Notes: generated by a model not told the origin, from the letters alone. Positions 1 through 14,430 are shown, counted from the stretch's first letter. The stretch is 64,000 bases of DNA from Phycomyces blakesleeanus NRRL 1555(-) (GCF_001638985.1 NW_017265142.1:682001-746000); one strand, 5' to 3'. A program made the numbers and translations.

Positions 1-97
1 CAAATTAATTTCTAATTAATGACAATTTTTCTTTCAAAATAGTATTTTTATTATGCTTTTATAAATATCATCTATAAAACTCGGTATTGCCTACCCT

Positions 98-123
98 AAT
101 AAAATAAAATAAAATAAAATAAA
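98..123. repeat. (AAAAT)n microsatellite
   Basis: A short run of about five AAAAT units lies just downstream of the T1 accessory gene. A similar run occurs at 37030-37066. Nothing else is evident in bases 1-202 beyond AT-rich sequence. Confidence 0.8.
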
Positions 124-202
124 GCAAACAAAGCAAAACAAACGATTTGTATTAGTTTTGATCTTATAGATGGCTTTGTATTTAAAAGTAACTTACATGT
201 TA

Positions 203-733
203 TCAAGTTCTTCCATGGAAGATGGCAGATCTCCACCTTTGAGAAAGTACAAAGAGGGTTACCCAGGAATTTTCAAACCTTCCAATAGGAATATTCCTCC
301 TGGATGCCCTCTCTTCGATGCTTCTAACTAGAATGTTTCTCTGGTTAGGCGCCAGGCTACTCCACAATGAAATAGCCATACCATTCATATGGTAGCCCCA
401 GATTGTCGTCTGTACCAGTTTGTAAGCGATTCTGCCGATCGCCTTGTACAGAACCTTTGCTTCCGTAGTGTTACCTCTGGTAAAGTGCAATGTCAAGGCT
501 GCATTGACACCATGGACTGAGAGTGCCCAGTGGTTTGGCCCATTATGGAGAGTGAGGCGTGGGATAGTACTGTCACTAATGGCAAATAGAAAAGGGACTA
601 TATTATCAGAGGTTTCCCAGGCGGCCAGCTTGGTAACAGCCTCACCACCTTCCAGCCTGGCCTCAAGATGGGCATATGCAACCTCCAGTGTCATAAGTCG
701 CTGGTTTATCTGAGCAATGTTTAATGATGACAT
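203..733 (-). CDS. CACTA accessory protein (T1 element)
   Basis: Open frame of 176 codons, starting at the ATG at 733-731 (MSSLNIAQINQRL) and ending in TGA. The N-terminus is short and coiled-coil-like. The C-terminal half contains a pattern (Pro-x3-Arg, then N-S-W followed by S-Q-R-W) that matches the accessory genes of copies A/B, T4 and T6. It lies head-to-head with the T1 tnp2 gene, 239 bp away, as in copies A and B. The product is of unknown function. By analogy with two-gene CACTA elements it may help bind the element ends, which is inference. A donor-like GTAAGT near the end (about 190) means the true C-terminus could continue into another exon, possibly outside the window. It is the least damaged part of T1. 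Confidence 0.6.
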   Translation of the reverse strand: MSSLNIAQINQRLMTLEVAYAHLEARLEGGEAVTKLAAWETSDNIVPFLFAISDSTIPRLTLHNGPNHWALSVHGVNAALTLHFTRGNTTEAKVLYKAIGRIAYKLVQTTIWGYHMNGMAISLWSSLAPNQRNILVRSIEERASRRNIPIGRFENSWVTLFVLSQRWRSAIFHGRT

Positions 734-972
734 TTTTATAACTATATATATATGAGGATATAAAATATGAAAAAAATTAGTGTAAAACAAAAACAATAAG
801 AAAAAATAAAAAGAAAACAAACAACTAAAACCCCTTTAAAAAAATTTTCATGATAATTAGCACACTTGTAATTTTTTATTGTCCACTGATGGAATAAAGA
901 TTAATATCAAATCCCAAGTGGTTTTTTCCACCTTACATCCCTATTTTTTAAAATACAAAATAATAATTCAAA

Positions 973-3900
973 ATGAACATTAATGACTTATGTAACCCTG
1001 TTACCAAAAACAAAACAAGTGGTTATATGCTTGACAATTCGTTCTTTGAGCAACAACCCACTCAAATGGATATCAATATCACTTATCCAGCTTACGACAT
1101 GATGGATATTAACAATAAAGCCTCTGTCAATGATTCAATTGACTTTGATGGTTTCTTGGCTGCTGCCACTAACAATGTTGAGGCCGATGAAGAGGACACT
1201 TTTCATATGGAAGCCAAATCCAGCAATGTTGAGATGGAGTACACCTCTTGTAAGAACAATTAAAAGAAAATGTTAATAATAACATTATTACATATGATTA
1301 TGTTTATGTTAAATATTAACTATATAAATATATTAGAGAATGGTCCTGGATTCACACGTGTCTGAAACCAAGGAATGGCCCAAGCTGAACCAGAGCAGGC
1401 CAACATTGAGTACGACCAGTTTGTACCAATATACACTCCCAACAGCCGTGCTGAGGCTGCTAGTCTGGAGTTGTTCTCCTTGTTTATTGCGAACAGTGTT
1501 TCTCGTGAAATCTACAATTAGTCGGTCAAGATAGTAAATGAGTACATAACAGAATGTGGATCCCATAAGTTTATTACTATCACATATCTATTATATTACA
1601 TATACTTACTATTGTATTAGCTAAAACAGATTCACTTCTGTCATATTACAAGTTGGATACCTTGTTAAAGCAAGAATACACTGTAAAGGCCCAAGTGTAT
1701 GACATGTGTGCCAGTGAGTGCTTTTGTTTCCCCAATGTCAGGCCTGGAAACTCAATCATTGAGAATGAGGTGTGCCCTCACTGCAATGGACTGCAATATC
1801 AGCATGAGAGATACACTATATGACCTGTACAGACATACCAGGTAGTGCTTCTTTTGGAGCAATTATGCTTCAAGTTAGCTCACCCTGAAGAACAGGCAAA
1901 GATCGCCTATGGCGCAGAGGTTTTGGCTGGTAGCTGATCGAATGTCCATAAGAATATCTTTGATGGAGATGGCATCCATAGACTGCTCACAGCTGAGATT
2001 GTTGGCCAGGGTGACATGGTGGTGTCTATGTTTGTTGACCAGTTCAACCCCTTCAAGGACACCACCATGTCAGCTAGCATCATTCATGTTATTAACATGA
2101 ATATCAACCCTGCCAAAAGGTAAATAAATCACATTGATTTAGATATATATTTATATATACTAATATAATATATTTAGGTACAAGAAGGGTAACATGATGC
2201 AACTGGCCATCATCCCAGGGCTTAAGCACCCAAAGAACATTGCTTCGTTTTTGGAGCCCATTCTTGCTGACCTGTGAGCCTTGCAGACAAGTGGAGTGAA
2301 GTGCTGGGACAGAGACCAGTATGTGGTATGTAAGGTTCATCTTGCCATGGCAACTGGAAATACTCCAGCTGTCTCTTACTTGATGAACCTTATGCATCAC
2401 AATGCACAATACAGCTGCCACCACTGTTTTGCCTGTGATAAAAGTATTGCCAAGACCATGTGCTTCCTGAAGAGCAAGGGTTTTGCCCCCATAAGGGACG
2501 TAGGGAGCATTTGCAGAGCCAAAGGAAGCATAAGTTATAAAATATTAAAAAAAAACACTAACATCATTTTACAGATCTGGTGATAGGAGATACAATGCCT
2601 TTGCAGAGTTACTCACATTTATCAGTTCTGCTTTCTTTGGTCAGGATGAGATACACCTTCTGGGTCACAGAACAGGGCACCAGCTCTATCAAGCCCTTGG
2701 TGATAAATTCTGCCCTGGGACTGCAGGCCCGGGCAGAAAATCCCATAGCATGCACCTGCAAAAACGTCTGCAACGACTTGAGTACCCCTTTGCCCTGAAT
2801 GTCAGTCTAGACGACATCAAAAAAGCAGTCAGCACATCCAGAGCGGATATACTGATGGCGTTTACCAGTATGTAAAGGTCAATGAAGGAATCAAACAGCA
2901 AGAGGAAAGCTGTTGATTAGATGGACTTCCTCTTGTTCATTGTTCCAACTGTAGTCATCAACCACCTCTGCTTTACCAGTGCAAAGCAGGCTGTGAGAGA
3001 TCTGGTACTAGCGTGCTTCATTGTCTAACAATGGAGTATCACCACTAGCGACATTGTTGCCATGAAGCAGTAAGTCACTTAGATATATATTTCTATCTGG
3101 TTTTTAATGAGTTTTATAGGGCAATTGGCCACTGGCACTCCTTCCTGAGGTGCAAGATTTTGGATGGTAAGCTGAAATCCAATATATTTGTGATGAACCA
3201 GCACATGCTGGTTCAACTTGGTTTCATATTGTGGGAAATGGGCCCTTTGTGGGCTTACAGCTGCCGTCTGATAGAACGCACAATCAGTACCTATACATCT
3301 GCAATCAAGTCCAGTAAGGAGCCCGGAAAAAACATGGAAAATGTTCTTTTCTGGATGGCAGCTATCAGCCACTGCTGTGGCAACCGTCCAGTCAGGACTA
3401 GACCAGCTGACAGAAGGACCAGCAACTTCGAGGTTGCAAGTGATGATGTTGCTGGTCCTCAGCTGTGGTCCAGTCCGGCCAGGTATAGCATGGCCAAGTT
3501 GGCCAACACCATTGGCATGGAATGGGAGGACCTCGTCTAACAGTTGTTGCCTTTCTGGGCAGGAGAAGGAGTTTCCTCCTTTGAGGAACAAGACGAGGTG
3601 ATTTGCACCACAAAGATGTGGAAAGACTTGGTGGTTTACAGAGTCCAGTCCTCCTTTGATAGTAGACATGTTCGAGCTAATAATCTTATTGTGCTTGAAC
3701 ATATGTGGGAGTAAGTGTTGTTAGTTATATTCTACATTATTAAAAGTTGATATTAATCATAATTTAATTATGTTTTTTGAAAGTTATGGATTTGTCTGCA
3801 AATTCTTTTCCCACACTGTCAAAGGAGTGACCAGGCTCTTTGCAGCCACCGAGAGTCTTTTTGACATCAGGCCCTTGCCGGGCATGCTCTTCCCTGTGTC

Positions 3901-4009
3901 AAGCAACCGCTCACAGGGTGAGATGTGTATAGTGGACGTGAAGTCCATCAAGGGGATGGCTGACCTCGTTCACGATACTAAGGATGGGGCCATTAGGCAT
4001 ATTTTCTGA
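973..4009 (+). pseudogene. tnp2-type CACTA transposase, decayed (T1)
   Basis: Fragments of a tnp2-family transposase run in order along the plus strand, separated by short introns. They comprise an acidic N-terminal exon (973-1260), a Cys-rich segment (CPHCNGLQYQ) around 1770-1800, the core 'MQLAIIPGLKHPKN' near 2195-2245, and a Cys/His segment (YSCHHCFACDK) near 2410-2445. The C-terminal part runs to about 4009 (KGMADLVH near 3955-3975). In-frame TGA codons interrupt the core at 1821-1823, 1935-1937 and 2275-2277, and further shifts and stops follow. The gene cannot make a full protein. The family normally encodes a DDE transposase of roughly 900-1000 residues that cuts at CACTA-type termini. 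I could not find convincing terminal repeats; the left end may lie outside the window. Confidence 0.8.
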
Positions 4010-4349
4010 CCCTTGCCGACTCACAATCAGTAGTTTTTTCTTCTTCTTTTTTTTCCCTCTTTCTTTTTAATAAATGTATATAAACCTTTCGTCTTATTCA
4101 GATATTACTCAACGAAATTAATTGTCATTATCATTTTATTTAAAATTGCGCATCACCAGAAAATCCGAATTAATGGTATATCTGATTGATTGACTATATT
4201 TGTAACCTTGATCAAAATTGTAAACAAAAAAGAGCAGTCGTCTTTTTTTTCTCACTTAAAATAGGCGTCTGAGTTTAACACATGAAAAAAAGATTAATCA
4301 CGGGTCCACAGCTTCTAAAAGGGGCTTAGAACACTCTAAATTTAGTAAG
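4010..4349. other. AT-rich gap with no gene
   Basis: No gene or clear repeat boundary was seen. It probably contains the unrecognised right end of T1. It ends at the ATT target duplication (4350-4352) of the Harbinger element. Confidence 0.5.
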
Positions 4350-4545
4350 ATTAGGTGCTCGCCACCACCCAAAAATTTATCGGCATGGAAAATATATCAG
4401 TATTGCAAGCATTCTAAAAGGGACATCACGTGTTTTTTATTTTTGTCTCATTTTGGAAAAGTAAAAAGATGTGCTAAAATAACCTGCCTTTTTCCTTTTT
4501 AATTACCTTTTCTTAAACAACAACCTTTTATTTAACATCTTCAAA

Positions 4546-6331
4546 ATGAACAACAACAACAACAACAACACCAGCATTGATTCTTCTGCTGAGATTCTTC
4601 GACTTCTGGCCTTTATTATTAATTCTCGCAGAAATGCAAACTTAACCAACGTTGAACTGCTCTTGAATCAAATAAGTAAACAGGATTTGATTTTGCAACA
4701 ACAAATTGAACGGTCCAGACAGCAACTTCTTGATTGTGCAGCAAACATCATGATTGAAAGTTTGCAGTTAGTTAGTTGCGATTATTTCTTTATGATCTAC
4801 ACTTGCAGATCACACTCATTCACCCTGGAACGCGGCCCTCAAGAAGTAAATCATGTCAGATATGGTGTTTTTAGACAATGGTGGTATGTACGCCATCCAA
4901 CTTTGACTGACGATCTTGGGAGCAACAGCTTCCAGTTGCAATACCAAATGAGCCGTGCAAACTTCGAGTTACTTCTTAACATCGTTAGCCAGCATCAGGT
5001 GTACGAGGCGGTTTTAAATAACAATAGCTATCCTATTGAAATTCAAGTTGCAACAGTTCTTTGGCGCTTTGCAAACACGCATTTTGGTTACCATCTCACT
5101 GAACAGTTTCTTGGTGTCAGTGCTGGATCCTACACACGGTTTACCATGCGGTTCATTACTGCCATGTCAGACTATTCTGATAAGTTCGTAAACTGGGGAG
5201 TCCATGACAGTGAAACAGCAGCAAGAAGGGCAGCTGAATTCGAGCAACCTGAAAGACGTGGTGTTCGTCTACCTGGTGTCATCGGGGCAATTGATGGAAA
5301 GCTTATTTCCATTCAAAAGCCCTCTTTACACGGAAACTCCTGAGTGGATCGCCACAACAAATCTTCTATGAATCTCCTTGCTGTGTGCAATGCCAACAAG
5401 CACTTTATGATTGTCAGAACAGGGCAATCTGGTAATATTTTCTTCAAAGAAATTTCTTATAAAGCTTTGTACTAATTTATTACTTCATAATCTGAAAAAT
5501 ACTTAGGCCATGTCAACGACGCAAGGCTATTCACAGATAGCTCTCTCTACATAAACATGCTTTTTGACCAAGATTACTACTTCCCCAACAATACGGTCAT
5601 TCTTGCAGGTAATTGTTTATGTTAAAGCTTCTGTTTAACAAACGTACATCTTTTAATCCAATGTTCTATTAATATAGATTCTGCATTTCCAATCATGAAA
5701 AATATGCTCCCTCCATATCCCATTACAACCGAAGACCCCAAGCAACAAGTGTTCAACAAGGCGTATGCAAAAACATGCCATCACATTGAAAATGCATTTG
5801 GCTTACTTGTACAGAAATGGCATTTTTTGTTGAGACACTTGTATTTTTTGGGTATCAACAAGATGACTCTTACCATTATCACTTGTTGTGCTCTTCCCAA
5901 TTTTTTGTTTGGATAACAACAACACAGCAAGGAACATCTTGGAGGACACTCTTTGTACTTTCGAGAACCAAGTGCATGGTTTTGATGCGTACACAAATGG
6001 AGGTGATGATAATGACGTGGAGATAGAAGTTGAGGATCTTGATCCATTTATGAACGAGATACCTGTGGATTTGGAGAATGCTTCACGAACTGTGAATCGT
6101 TCTGTGAGACAGCTCCAGTCTGCGCATAATCTTTCTCAAGAACACGGGAGACAGAGAAGAGAAAGAATGATGGAGGTCATGAGACCATTGACAGAGACCC
6201 AGACGAGATGGTTTCAGGCTGACCTTCGAGAGCAGCAGAGGCAGCAAAGACGCCAAAAAAGACAAGACAGCCAGCTGAGAGCGATCTCCAGAAGAGGGGG
6301 CAGAAGGAATAATGATCAATATAACCAATAA
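4546..6331 (+). pseudogene. Harbinger DDE transposase, broken
   Basis: Three exons fit: 4546-5431, 5507-5608 and 5678-6331, with GT..AG introns of 75 and 69 nt. The N-terminus begins with an Asn run. A helical region follows (FGYHLTEQFLGVS, residues about 185-197). The catalytic acids are visible: Asp in GAIDGKL (near codon 250), Asp in LADSAF spanning exons 2 and 3, and Glu in HIENAFG in exon 3. GHVNDARLF precedes the second acid. Two lesions break it: an in-frame TGA at 5341-5343 (after HGNS) and a one-base frameshift near the T-run at about 5901-5912. After the shift an open frame runs on to TAA at 6331, with a basic, Gln/Arg-rich tail. The role would be excision and integration of the element in the nucleus, together with the Myb-like partner. 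Confidence 0.85.
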
Positions 6332-6412
6332 AAAACCAATGAACAAAAGATAAACAAAGGTTGTTTTTTTATATTTTCAGTTTAATATTTTGTAGAACAA
6401 AGAAAAAATCAA

Positions 6413-7936
<1,524 letters not shown>

Positions 7937-8344
7937 AGTTATTTTAAATTGAAGGTTTTTAGTTTGTAGAGCTGGTAAAAGGTAAGTAAATACTACTTGG
8001 TTTATTTAATTGCTTTTATATGTCAAATTTATGTTTTTAAAGGCCCAAAATTAAAAAATAAATTAAAATCCAAAAAAGGAGTGCTGGTAGTTTAGATTTC
8101 CTTTTTTGTTATCCAGGAAATCTGCCTTGGACATGTTTTCAAAATAAAATTAGTCGGCATCCATTTCCTTTTTTAGATTTTGTTCTCTTTTGGAATCCAG
8201 ATTATGTCATGGCATTGATTTGTTTGAAATAAAAAACACTGCTTAAATTCTTGATGCTGATAAATTTTCGGGCGGTGGCCAGCACCTATTGATATGATTT
8301 TTTACAAAGTTATATGGATTTTGTAGATATACAGTTTTTTTTTT

Positions 8345-8699
8345 GCGAGAACTTGCACATTTTTTCCTACAGTATATTGGTAATATTTTAGTATTCCAAC
8401 CCAGATACTTGGGTAATGTTTCATAATATTAAATAGTTGTAGTTGTAGTCTCCCAATTAAGCATTCGTATAATAAAAGAAATATGTAAATGAAATATGAT
8501 GATGCCATATATATAATATGCATGTATTTGTATATCCCATGTTATAGTGATAATAATAAATAATCAATTGTGTGTATTATAATCTGTGTATTAAATAATA
8601 TCTCAAAGGCAGATTCATTTGATTGGAATAGCTGAGAATATCATTTTATCCTTCAGTCTTACTCTCAGATTCAGCAGTAATCAATACTTGTTTACAACA
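8345..8699 (-). repeat. Truncated LTR related to the Ty3 LTR at 51170
   Basis: Read on the minus strand from 8699 the sequence starts TGTTGTAAACAAGTATTG and follows the LTR at 51170-51800 closely through its first 300 bases or so (to about 8375). It then jumps to a piece resembling the LTR 3' part (CAAGTTCTC). Roughly 200 bp of the middle and the very end are missing. It lies between the Harbinger element and the LINE fragment. Confidence 0.8.
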
Positions 8700-11335
8700 G
8701 TAGAGATTAGACCGGAGGTGGTGGAGAAGGTCATCTATGACATGGTCTTAAGCAGGGTCAGAAGTATAGAGCTGTCTGTAGAAAGATGCAGCAGCATCAG
8801 AGAGGCTATCAGATTTGGTGCAAAGTATGTCAGTGATAGGATGGTGGAAGCAATCAATAGTCTTGAATGTTTGTCAAGAGGCAATAGTAAACTTAAGATA
8901 TCCAGCAGAGTTTTTATCATTTTTGGGCCATTGTTTACTAGACCGCAAGGCAAGGATCTCTATCCATTTGAGTTGGATGTCTTCCAGGAGGCAGAGGATA
9001 TGTTGGTAACTGGTAGTTGCGTGAAGGGTTGTTGATGAACTTCCAGACGAGAATGTCTTGGGTACATTATTGTGAGTGTTCCAAGTTGACAATAGATCTG
9101 CGAGGGCGACGTGAGTAAGAGAGAATAAAATGACAAACCTCCTCTTTAAGTTAGTCCCACTGTCATTGAATGCTGCCTATACATTGTAGGTTGCATATGA
9201 GAGCAGAAATGATATCAGAGAGTTTAGCACAGTAATTTGGATTGCGAGCAAGATGTGGGCTGGCCCTCAACAACCCTTTACCAATGTGTGTAGAATAGTC
9301 AAACTGGAATGTTGTTCAGAGCAAGCAATGATCTGACCAGTTAGGGTGTATATACTGTACAAATGAAGACAGTCAGTGAGATACAATGTCAGGAGAAGCA
9401 GAAATATAGTCAATACTAGAGGAGAACAGACCTCAATGAAAAGTGGATATGGGTAATTCACCAGGGATAGTTACACAGTCGCAGAAATGGTTTTGAAGAT
9501 ACTTTATTCATTGCTTGGGTGTGCAGCAAGTAGGGGTAGACGAGTGATAGTAGATATAGTAGAAAACCCCCAGCAAAACAAAGTGGGATGGTGCTGAAGA
9601 GATAAAGATATGATTAGAAAGAAGAGATGAGTAAAACGAATAATGAGGTTGGGAGGTTGCAGGTGCATAGATGACACAAATGCGAATCAAGAGAAAATGT
9701 AAATCAGAGTGAATGAGAGTAGCAGAGATAGATAGACCACACAGACTAAAAATGGGGTTAGTGAATGTGATAGAAGGCGAGAATGAAACCAGGCCTTAGT
9801 GAGGTGACCATAAGGACAAAGAAGAACGGGATTGAAGATCAAATGTCTGTTGAAGAGAGTCTGAGTGGGTGTGGGTTTCTTGGAGAGTGAGAACATCTAG
9901 TTGTAGTGTGCGATGATAACAAACAAAAAGATTATGGGTGTGTGTATTATTGGTCTTGGCTAGACCTTGGTAGTTAAGAGTAGCAATGAATAACTTGTTC
10001 ATATCCTTGGTTGGCCTCTGCAGCAAGGGCTTGTTCTAATGGCAGAGTGGCTTGTTGTTTATGGTAAGAAATTTTTAGACACTTAGCTTTGTCTTCTTTG
10101 AATGTACTGGAGGCCAGTCTAGCGTTGATGTCAAATCAAATGTTCTCAGCAGAGTCATATATGCTGGATCTATCTGACATATATATCTGTCCATCCTCAT
10201 TGTTGAGTTGCGTGTTGTTTGTCTGTTCTGTAGTAGATGAGGCAGGGTGGGCTGGCTGAGCTGGCTTGGGAACCTCGCCATAGTCAGGGTGTGCAGGGTC
10301 ATACTTAGACAATTTAGAACCATTGGTGAGATGTCAAGTGTTCTCATTCATTTGTGTCAAGATCACAAACTTGTTATATAATCAAGTGGTGATATTGGCA
10401 GAGGTGGGCATAGGAGGCTGACAAGTGGTTGGGCGAGAAGCAGTGGAGGTTTTAGGGCATTTGCAATTGGAAGCAGCCAATGGAATGGGCATGGTGACTT
10501 GCAAGCAAACGCATTGAAGATGGCCTACTTAATGACAGCTGTGACAGGTGCGGATTTCTTTTGGGCGTTCAGCACAGTCTTCAATAACATGACACATATC
10601 CTTGCAAGACTTGCAATGCATACCCATCTTATTCTAAGTGGCAACGAATGTGGCTGTGTTATACAGATCATAAGTGATGTGATGGGTCAGGAGTTTCAAT
10701 GTGTAGTTGGAGTTTGGAGGTTGAGCAATGTAGGTATACGTAAAGCCTAGAAAGAAACCATGTTCACAGTAAATGACAATCTCGTGGACGTGTCCATAGT
10801 GTGTAAGACAGGAACAGAGACCAGTGTGGTGAGCAGAGAGAACAACATTAGGAAGCTGAGTAAGATTCAGTTAGAAGAGTTGAGAAGTGGAAAGAATGGC
10901 AGGGATGGGGTAGATCGTCTTATCCAAAATAGTGAGGCCCTGTGGCAAGACAGAAGAGCTGAGATCAGCAGAAGCAAAAACTATTTCGATAGAGATGATA
11001 GAGTTCTTGGTCGTAGTGATGACAACAAAAATTTGGTCATCAGTAAACAAGGCGTGGGATACTGTATAGAAGGCATTCAGTCAGTTTGAATTAGCAGTGG
11101 AGAAGTCAAAAAAATGGAGTGCGCCACAGTGCCTTGGTGTTATATCCAAGAGCAAGAGGTGAGAGAAGGGCCAAGAGTATGTCTGGTACAAGTGGTTGAA
11201 AGGCAAGAGGTCAGACCAGTGTGAGCAATTTGAGTGTAGCTAGCTGCAGAGAGAGAAGTGATAGTAGCCGTTTGGGTGGGTGTGATGTTTGATGGTAGTA
11301 ATATAGTGGAGTTAGAGCATTCACAGTGATATGTG
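8700..11335 (-). pseudogene. LINE (non-LTR retrotransposon) fragment: ORF1 and endonuclease
   Basis: On the minus strand, 11335 to about 10100 holds a degraded ORF1 with two CCHC-like zinc knuckles (CKSCKDMCHVIEDC and CHSCH..GHLQCVC, about 10640-10500). From about 10010 downward there is an APE-type endonuclease: IATLNYQGLAKTN, then LDVLTLQETH with the catalytic Glu, IYAPATS near 9670, and SSIDYISASP followed by NWSDHCLL near 9430-9320. Frames change and stops are frequent. No reverse transcriptase is seen; the sequence is cut off at 8699 by the LTR remnant. An intact element would encode an RNA-binding protein and an EN-RT protein for target-primed insertion. Confidence 0.8.
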
Positions 11336-11388
11336 TAACTAAAATAATTACGTAAAATAAAAAAGACGCATTTAAAAGAGATAATTTA

Positions 11389-11600
11389 GACCATTCACAG
11401 CAGTCTTCATAAAATTAGTAGTGTATGTAAAAAAGCCCTGGATGTTTTTGTAAATTGTTAAATTTAAAAAGCCAGTAATTATTATTGAGAAATAATCAGT
11501 TAAATTTTTTTGTTAAGCAATCCGCTGGGGATGAAAAAATCTAAATTTTTTAGCTAAATTAACATTCTTGTTAAATTTACACAGACTGCTGTGGATGCTC
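11389..11600. mobile_element. Tourist-like MITE, 212 bp
   Basis: Ends are inverted copies: GACCATTCACAGCAGTCT on the left and, on the opposite strand, GAGCATCCACAGCAGTCT on the right (16 of 18 match). TTA flanks both sides (11386-11388 and 11601-11603). There is no coding content. The TTA duplication and size fit a PIF/Harbinger-type MITE. Its ends do not resemble those of the 3.9 kb Harbinger element nearby. Confidence 0.82.
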
Positions 11601-11603
11601 TTA

Positions 11604-12640
11604 AGTGCAATAGCAGATTATAGTAGGTATGGGTTGTCTGTTGTTGGTGGCAAGGTTTCTGGGAAGAAGTTCTCTAGAGTGGTAGTGAAGGAAGCTATGT
11701 CTAAATGACTCAAAGAGACAATCTGTTTACATTATAATGACAGGCTTTTCATTGATGTTTTGATTGCTGTGATAACTGTAATAGTAATTACTGCTTGTTT
11801 TCTAGCCTTTATCAAAAATTTGAAAAGCGGTTAGACTTTTGAATTTTGTGTTTTTATTTCAGCACAAATACCCAGGTTTATTAAAAGCATCTTCAGCAAT
11901 TAGATTTCAAACAACATTATATATAGTGTATAGTAACTACACCAAGGATTGAATACAAGTTAAAAAGAGATGTTCAAGCTGTGCTTATTCTATAGAAAAA
12001 AACAATTAAAACTTTTTGACAATCCAAATGCTCTTTTTTTACTGATTATTTTTTTTTATAAATACATTAAAAATATAAATTTAATAATTTCTATATTGTC
12101 AGGTTTTTAGTGAATATAATTTATATGCTCTTTTTGATACTCATCTCTATAGACTATTATTCGTTTTAACAAAAGCTATATAGAATAATTTCAATTACAA
12201 AGATTAATTTATAACTACATATGACATTTAACTGATGCATGTATTCTTAATAAATTAATTATAATACACTATAAATTGATAGTCACATTTTGATATCAGC
12301 TAACATTTCTTTCTATTTTACCTTTTTTTTGACATGTTCAAAAGTTTTATTCTCAAAAAGAAGTTCTCAGTCATTAACGAAAACAAGTCTAAATAAAATG
12401 TAGTTGATCCTTTTAAAGATAAAAAGTAGTAATTGATTTAATCAAGTCTATATCATTTTTAATTGTATATCTTTTGCTATAGACATGATGTGTAAGAATT
12501 ATAGAGAAACAGAACATGCAAATAAAAAGTATTATAAATGCACATTTAATAAATAAGTTTTGGTTGACTATGATACATATTTAAACTTATCTTTTCTATA
12601 TACATTTTTATGCTAATAGATGTTTTTTGTGTTAACTACT
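11604..12640. other. AT-rich stretch with no recognisable gene
   Basis: Very AT-rich, with poly-T and poly-A runs. No open frame of useful length, no RNA gene and no clear repeat ends were seen. Confidence 0.5.
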
Positions 12641-13340
12641 ATTGTTAGTTAGACCATCCAGTAGAGCCAAAAGAAGTCTAAGTTTTGGTTTCAAGGAAGA
12701 TAAGCATAGATATAAAGGAAGAAGAAAAATTCAATAATAATTCTTTTTTAGTTCTGTGCAGAAGTTGTCAAAAAGAGAGTCACAGTACATTGCAGTCTCA
12801 TGAATGTGTTAATCATATACCATAAAAGTCTGAGGAGTTTGCAAATAATCTTGGATTTTCTTATAAAGCTCTAACAAGAAAACTCCCATTGAATACTGCT
12901 GCCAATAATGCATATAAAGAGTTACTAAGAAATAAGATCATTATCACTTCAGATGATCTCCTTAATATCATATTTAGTGCAATGATATTCATAAACAGCT
13001 CCTGATTGACATCTTTTTACAATTCAATACCTAACTTCATTTACCAACAGACATTTTGGTACTTGGTGTGTCAACTTGTTAATAACTGAAAGGTAACAAA
13101 GAGCTCTACTGTACTATCAGATCTTATACAATCCTGAGATATCTATAGGACATTGATTACAAATGTCATATATAATCAAAACCTACAAAAGTGGGCCAGG
13201 ATATTGAAAAAGGATTTGGTGAGACTAAAAAATAACCAATGTGGAGTCACAGAAGTTTTATGAAAGATTTCAAAGAAATGAGAGAGAGATGGAGGTCTTG
13301 TTACTGTTACAGCAGTTTTAGGAGACATGAGATAATGATA
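12641..13340 (+). pseudogene. Decayed gene of unknown family
   Basis: A conceptual plus-strand reading gives protein-like stretches broken by several stops: a Cys/His motif (VLCRSCQKESHSTLQSHEC) near 12755-12810, then FSYKALTRKLPLNTA and LLNIIFSAMIFIN. The Cys-x2-Cys..His pattern looks like a small zinc knuckle. I do not recognise the family. Given the surroundings it is likely part of a transposon. Confidence 0.4.
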
Positions 13341-13561
13341 CTGCACAATTTAAGGTGACTGCTAGTCCGAGGCCCAGCTATAAAGTGTCTTAGAGAACCT
13401 CTATCCCCATTCTTTATAAGCTCACCCCTGTCCCCATCTTTAGATCATTCCAATTTTCTGGGAAAAATAAAAACACCCCCTTTTTTAAAGTCATTAACAT
13501 TTAGCTGTGAGAATAAAAAAGAATATTTCCAAATAACAAGATATGATGCCTTTTTTACGTT

Positions 13562-13594
13562 GTATACATTGCATACATTGCATACATTGCATAC
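13562..13594. repeat. 9-bp tandem repeat (GCATACATT)
   Basis: About 3.7 direct copies of a 9-bp unit, GCATACATT. The rest of 13341-13863 shows nothing recognisable. Confidence 0.85.
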
Positions 13595-13863
13595 ATGAAT
13601 CAATAAAAATACTTATATAGCTACAGTGACCTTTTATTAAATATGAGCACCAATTTCAATACCCCTATTGAGAAGATATACTCGCTTAAAACAAATCTCT
13701 CATCCCTGAGAATAGTTATCCTGACAAGCAGAGTGTCTTTCAAGCCATAAACAATTACACTCTTTCTAATAACTTCACCATTAAGATTAAGAATAGAAAA
13801 TTTCCTATTCTTCACATCGCTTGTTCAATGGCTGGTGTTTATTATGACAAGTGCAATATAAGT

Positions 13864-14430
13864 AATGAGAAAAGAAAGAAGACATCTAACTCTTCTCTTA
13901 CTGGATGCCCCTATCTCTTAAGATTTTCTTATAAGAAGAAGAGTAAAAGATATCTTCCTTAGCCTGCCTATAGGAAAAACAAACATTGCCACAACCACCC
14001 TGTCACCTCTGAGAATTTGGCTACTTCTCACTAAGAAAGAATGTCTCTTTTGACTGCTGAAGATGTCACTATTGCAAAGACAATGTTAGAGAATCACGTC
14101 AAGTTCTGTAATGTTCAGAAGGCAACAAGTGACAAGGTGACAGGAATGAAAAAGCTGAGGATCAGCAATATGAACAATGTCAAGTATAGTGCTACTCGTG
14201 GGTATAAGAAATCTGCCCATGGTGCTACTGAGCTTATCAGAACAATGGAAGCAAAGAGATTTTCCATTCTCTACAAGTTCAATAAAAGAAATAGACTCAC
14301 ACACATATTTCTTACAAACAATATAAGGATCAAGATAGCTCAAAGTTTTTCTGATGTCTTTGTTGTGGATGCTATATACAAGACAAACTGCACAAAAATG
14401 TTATTGGTTTGCATAGAAGATGTCAGTTGA
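13864..14430 (+). pseudogene. FAR1/MULE-type transposase fragment
   Basis: One reading frame continues through 13864-14430 with in-frame TAG and TAA stops before the ATG at 14041. Upstream of that ATG it reads LTGCPYLLRFSYKKK and KNKHCHNHPVTSENL, a FAR1-like Cys/His DNA-binding pattern. Downstream it reads RLTHIFLTNNIRIKIA then FVVDAIYKTNC, the usual start of a MULE transposase core with its first Asp. The core stops at TGA 14428-14430, and the later catalytic residues and termini are absent. It is a remnant only. Confidence 0.65.

Noticed and set aside
8619..9035. 138-codon plus-strand frame
   Set aside because: Its first part is the reverse of an LTR and the rest is antisense to the LINE endonuclease region.
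13562..13594. Short regularly spaced repeat as a regulatory array
   Set aside because: It is a plain 9-bp microsatellite in an AT-rich gap with no gene beside it.
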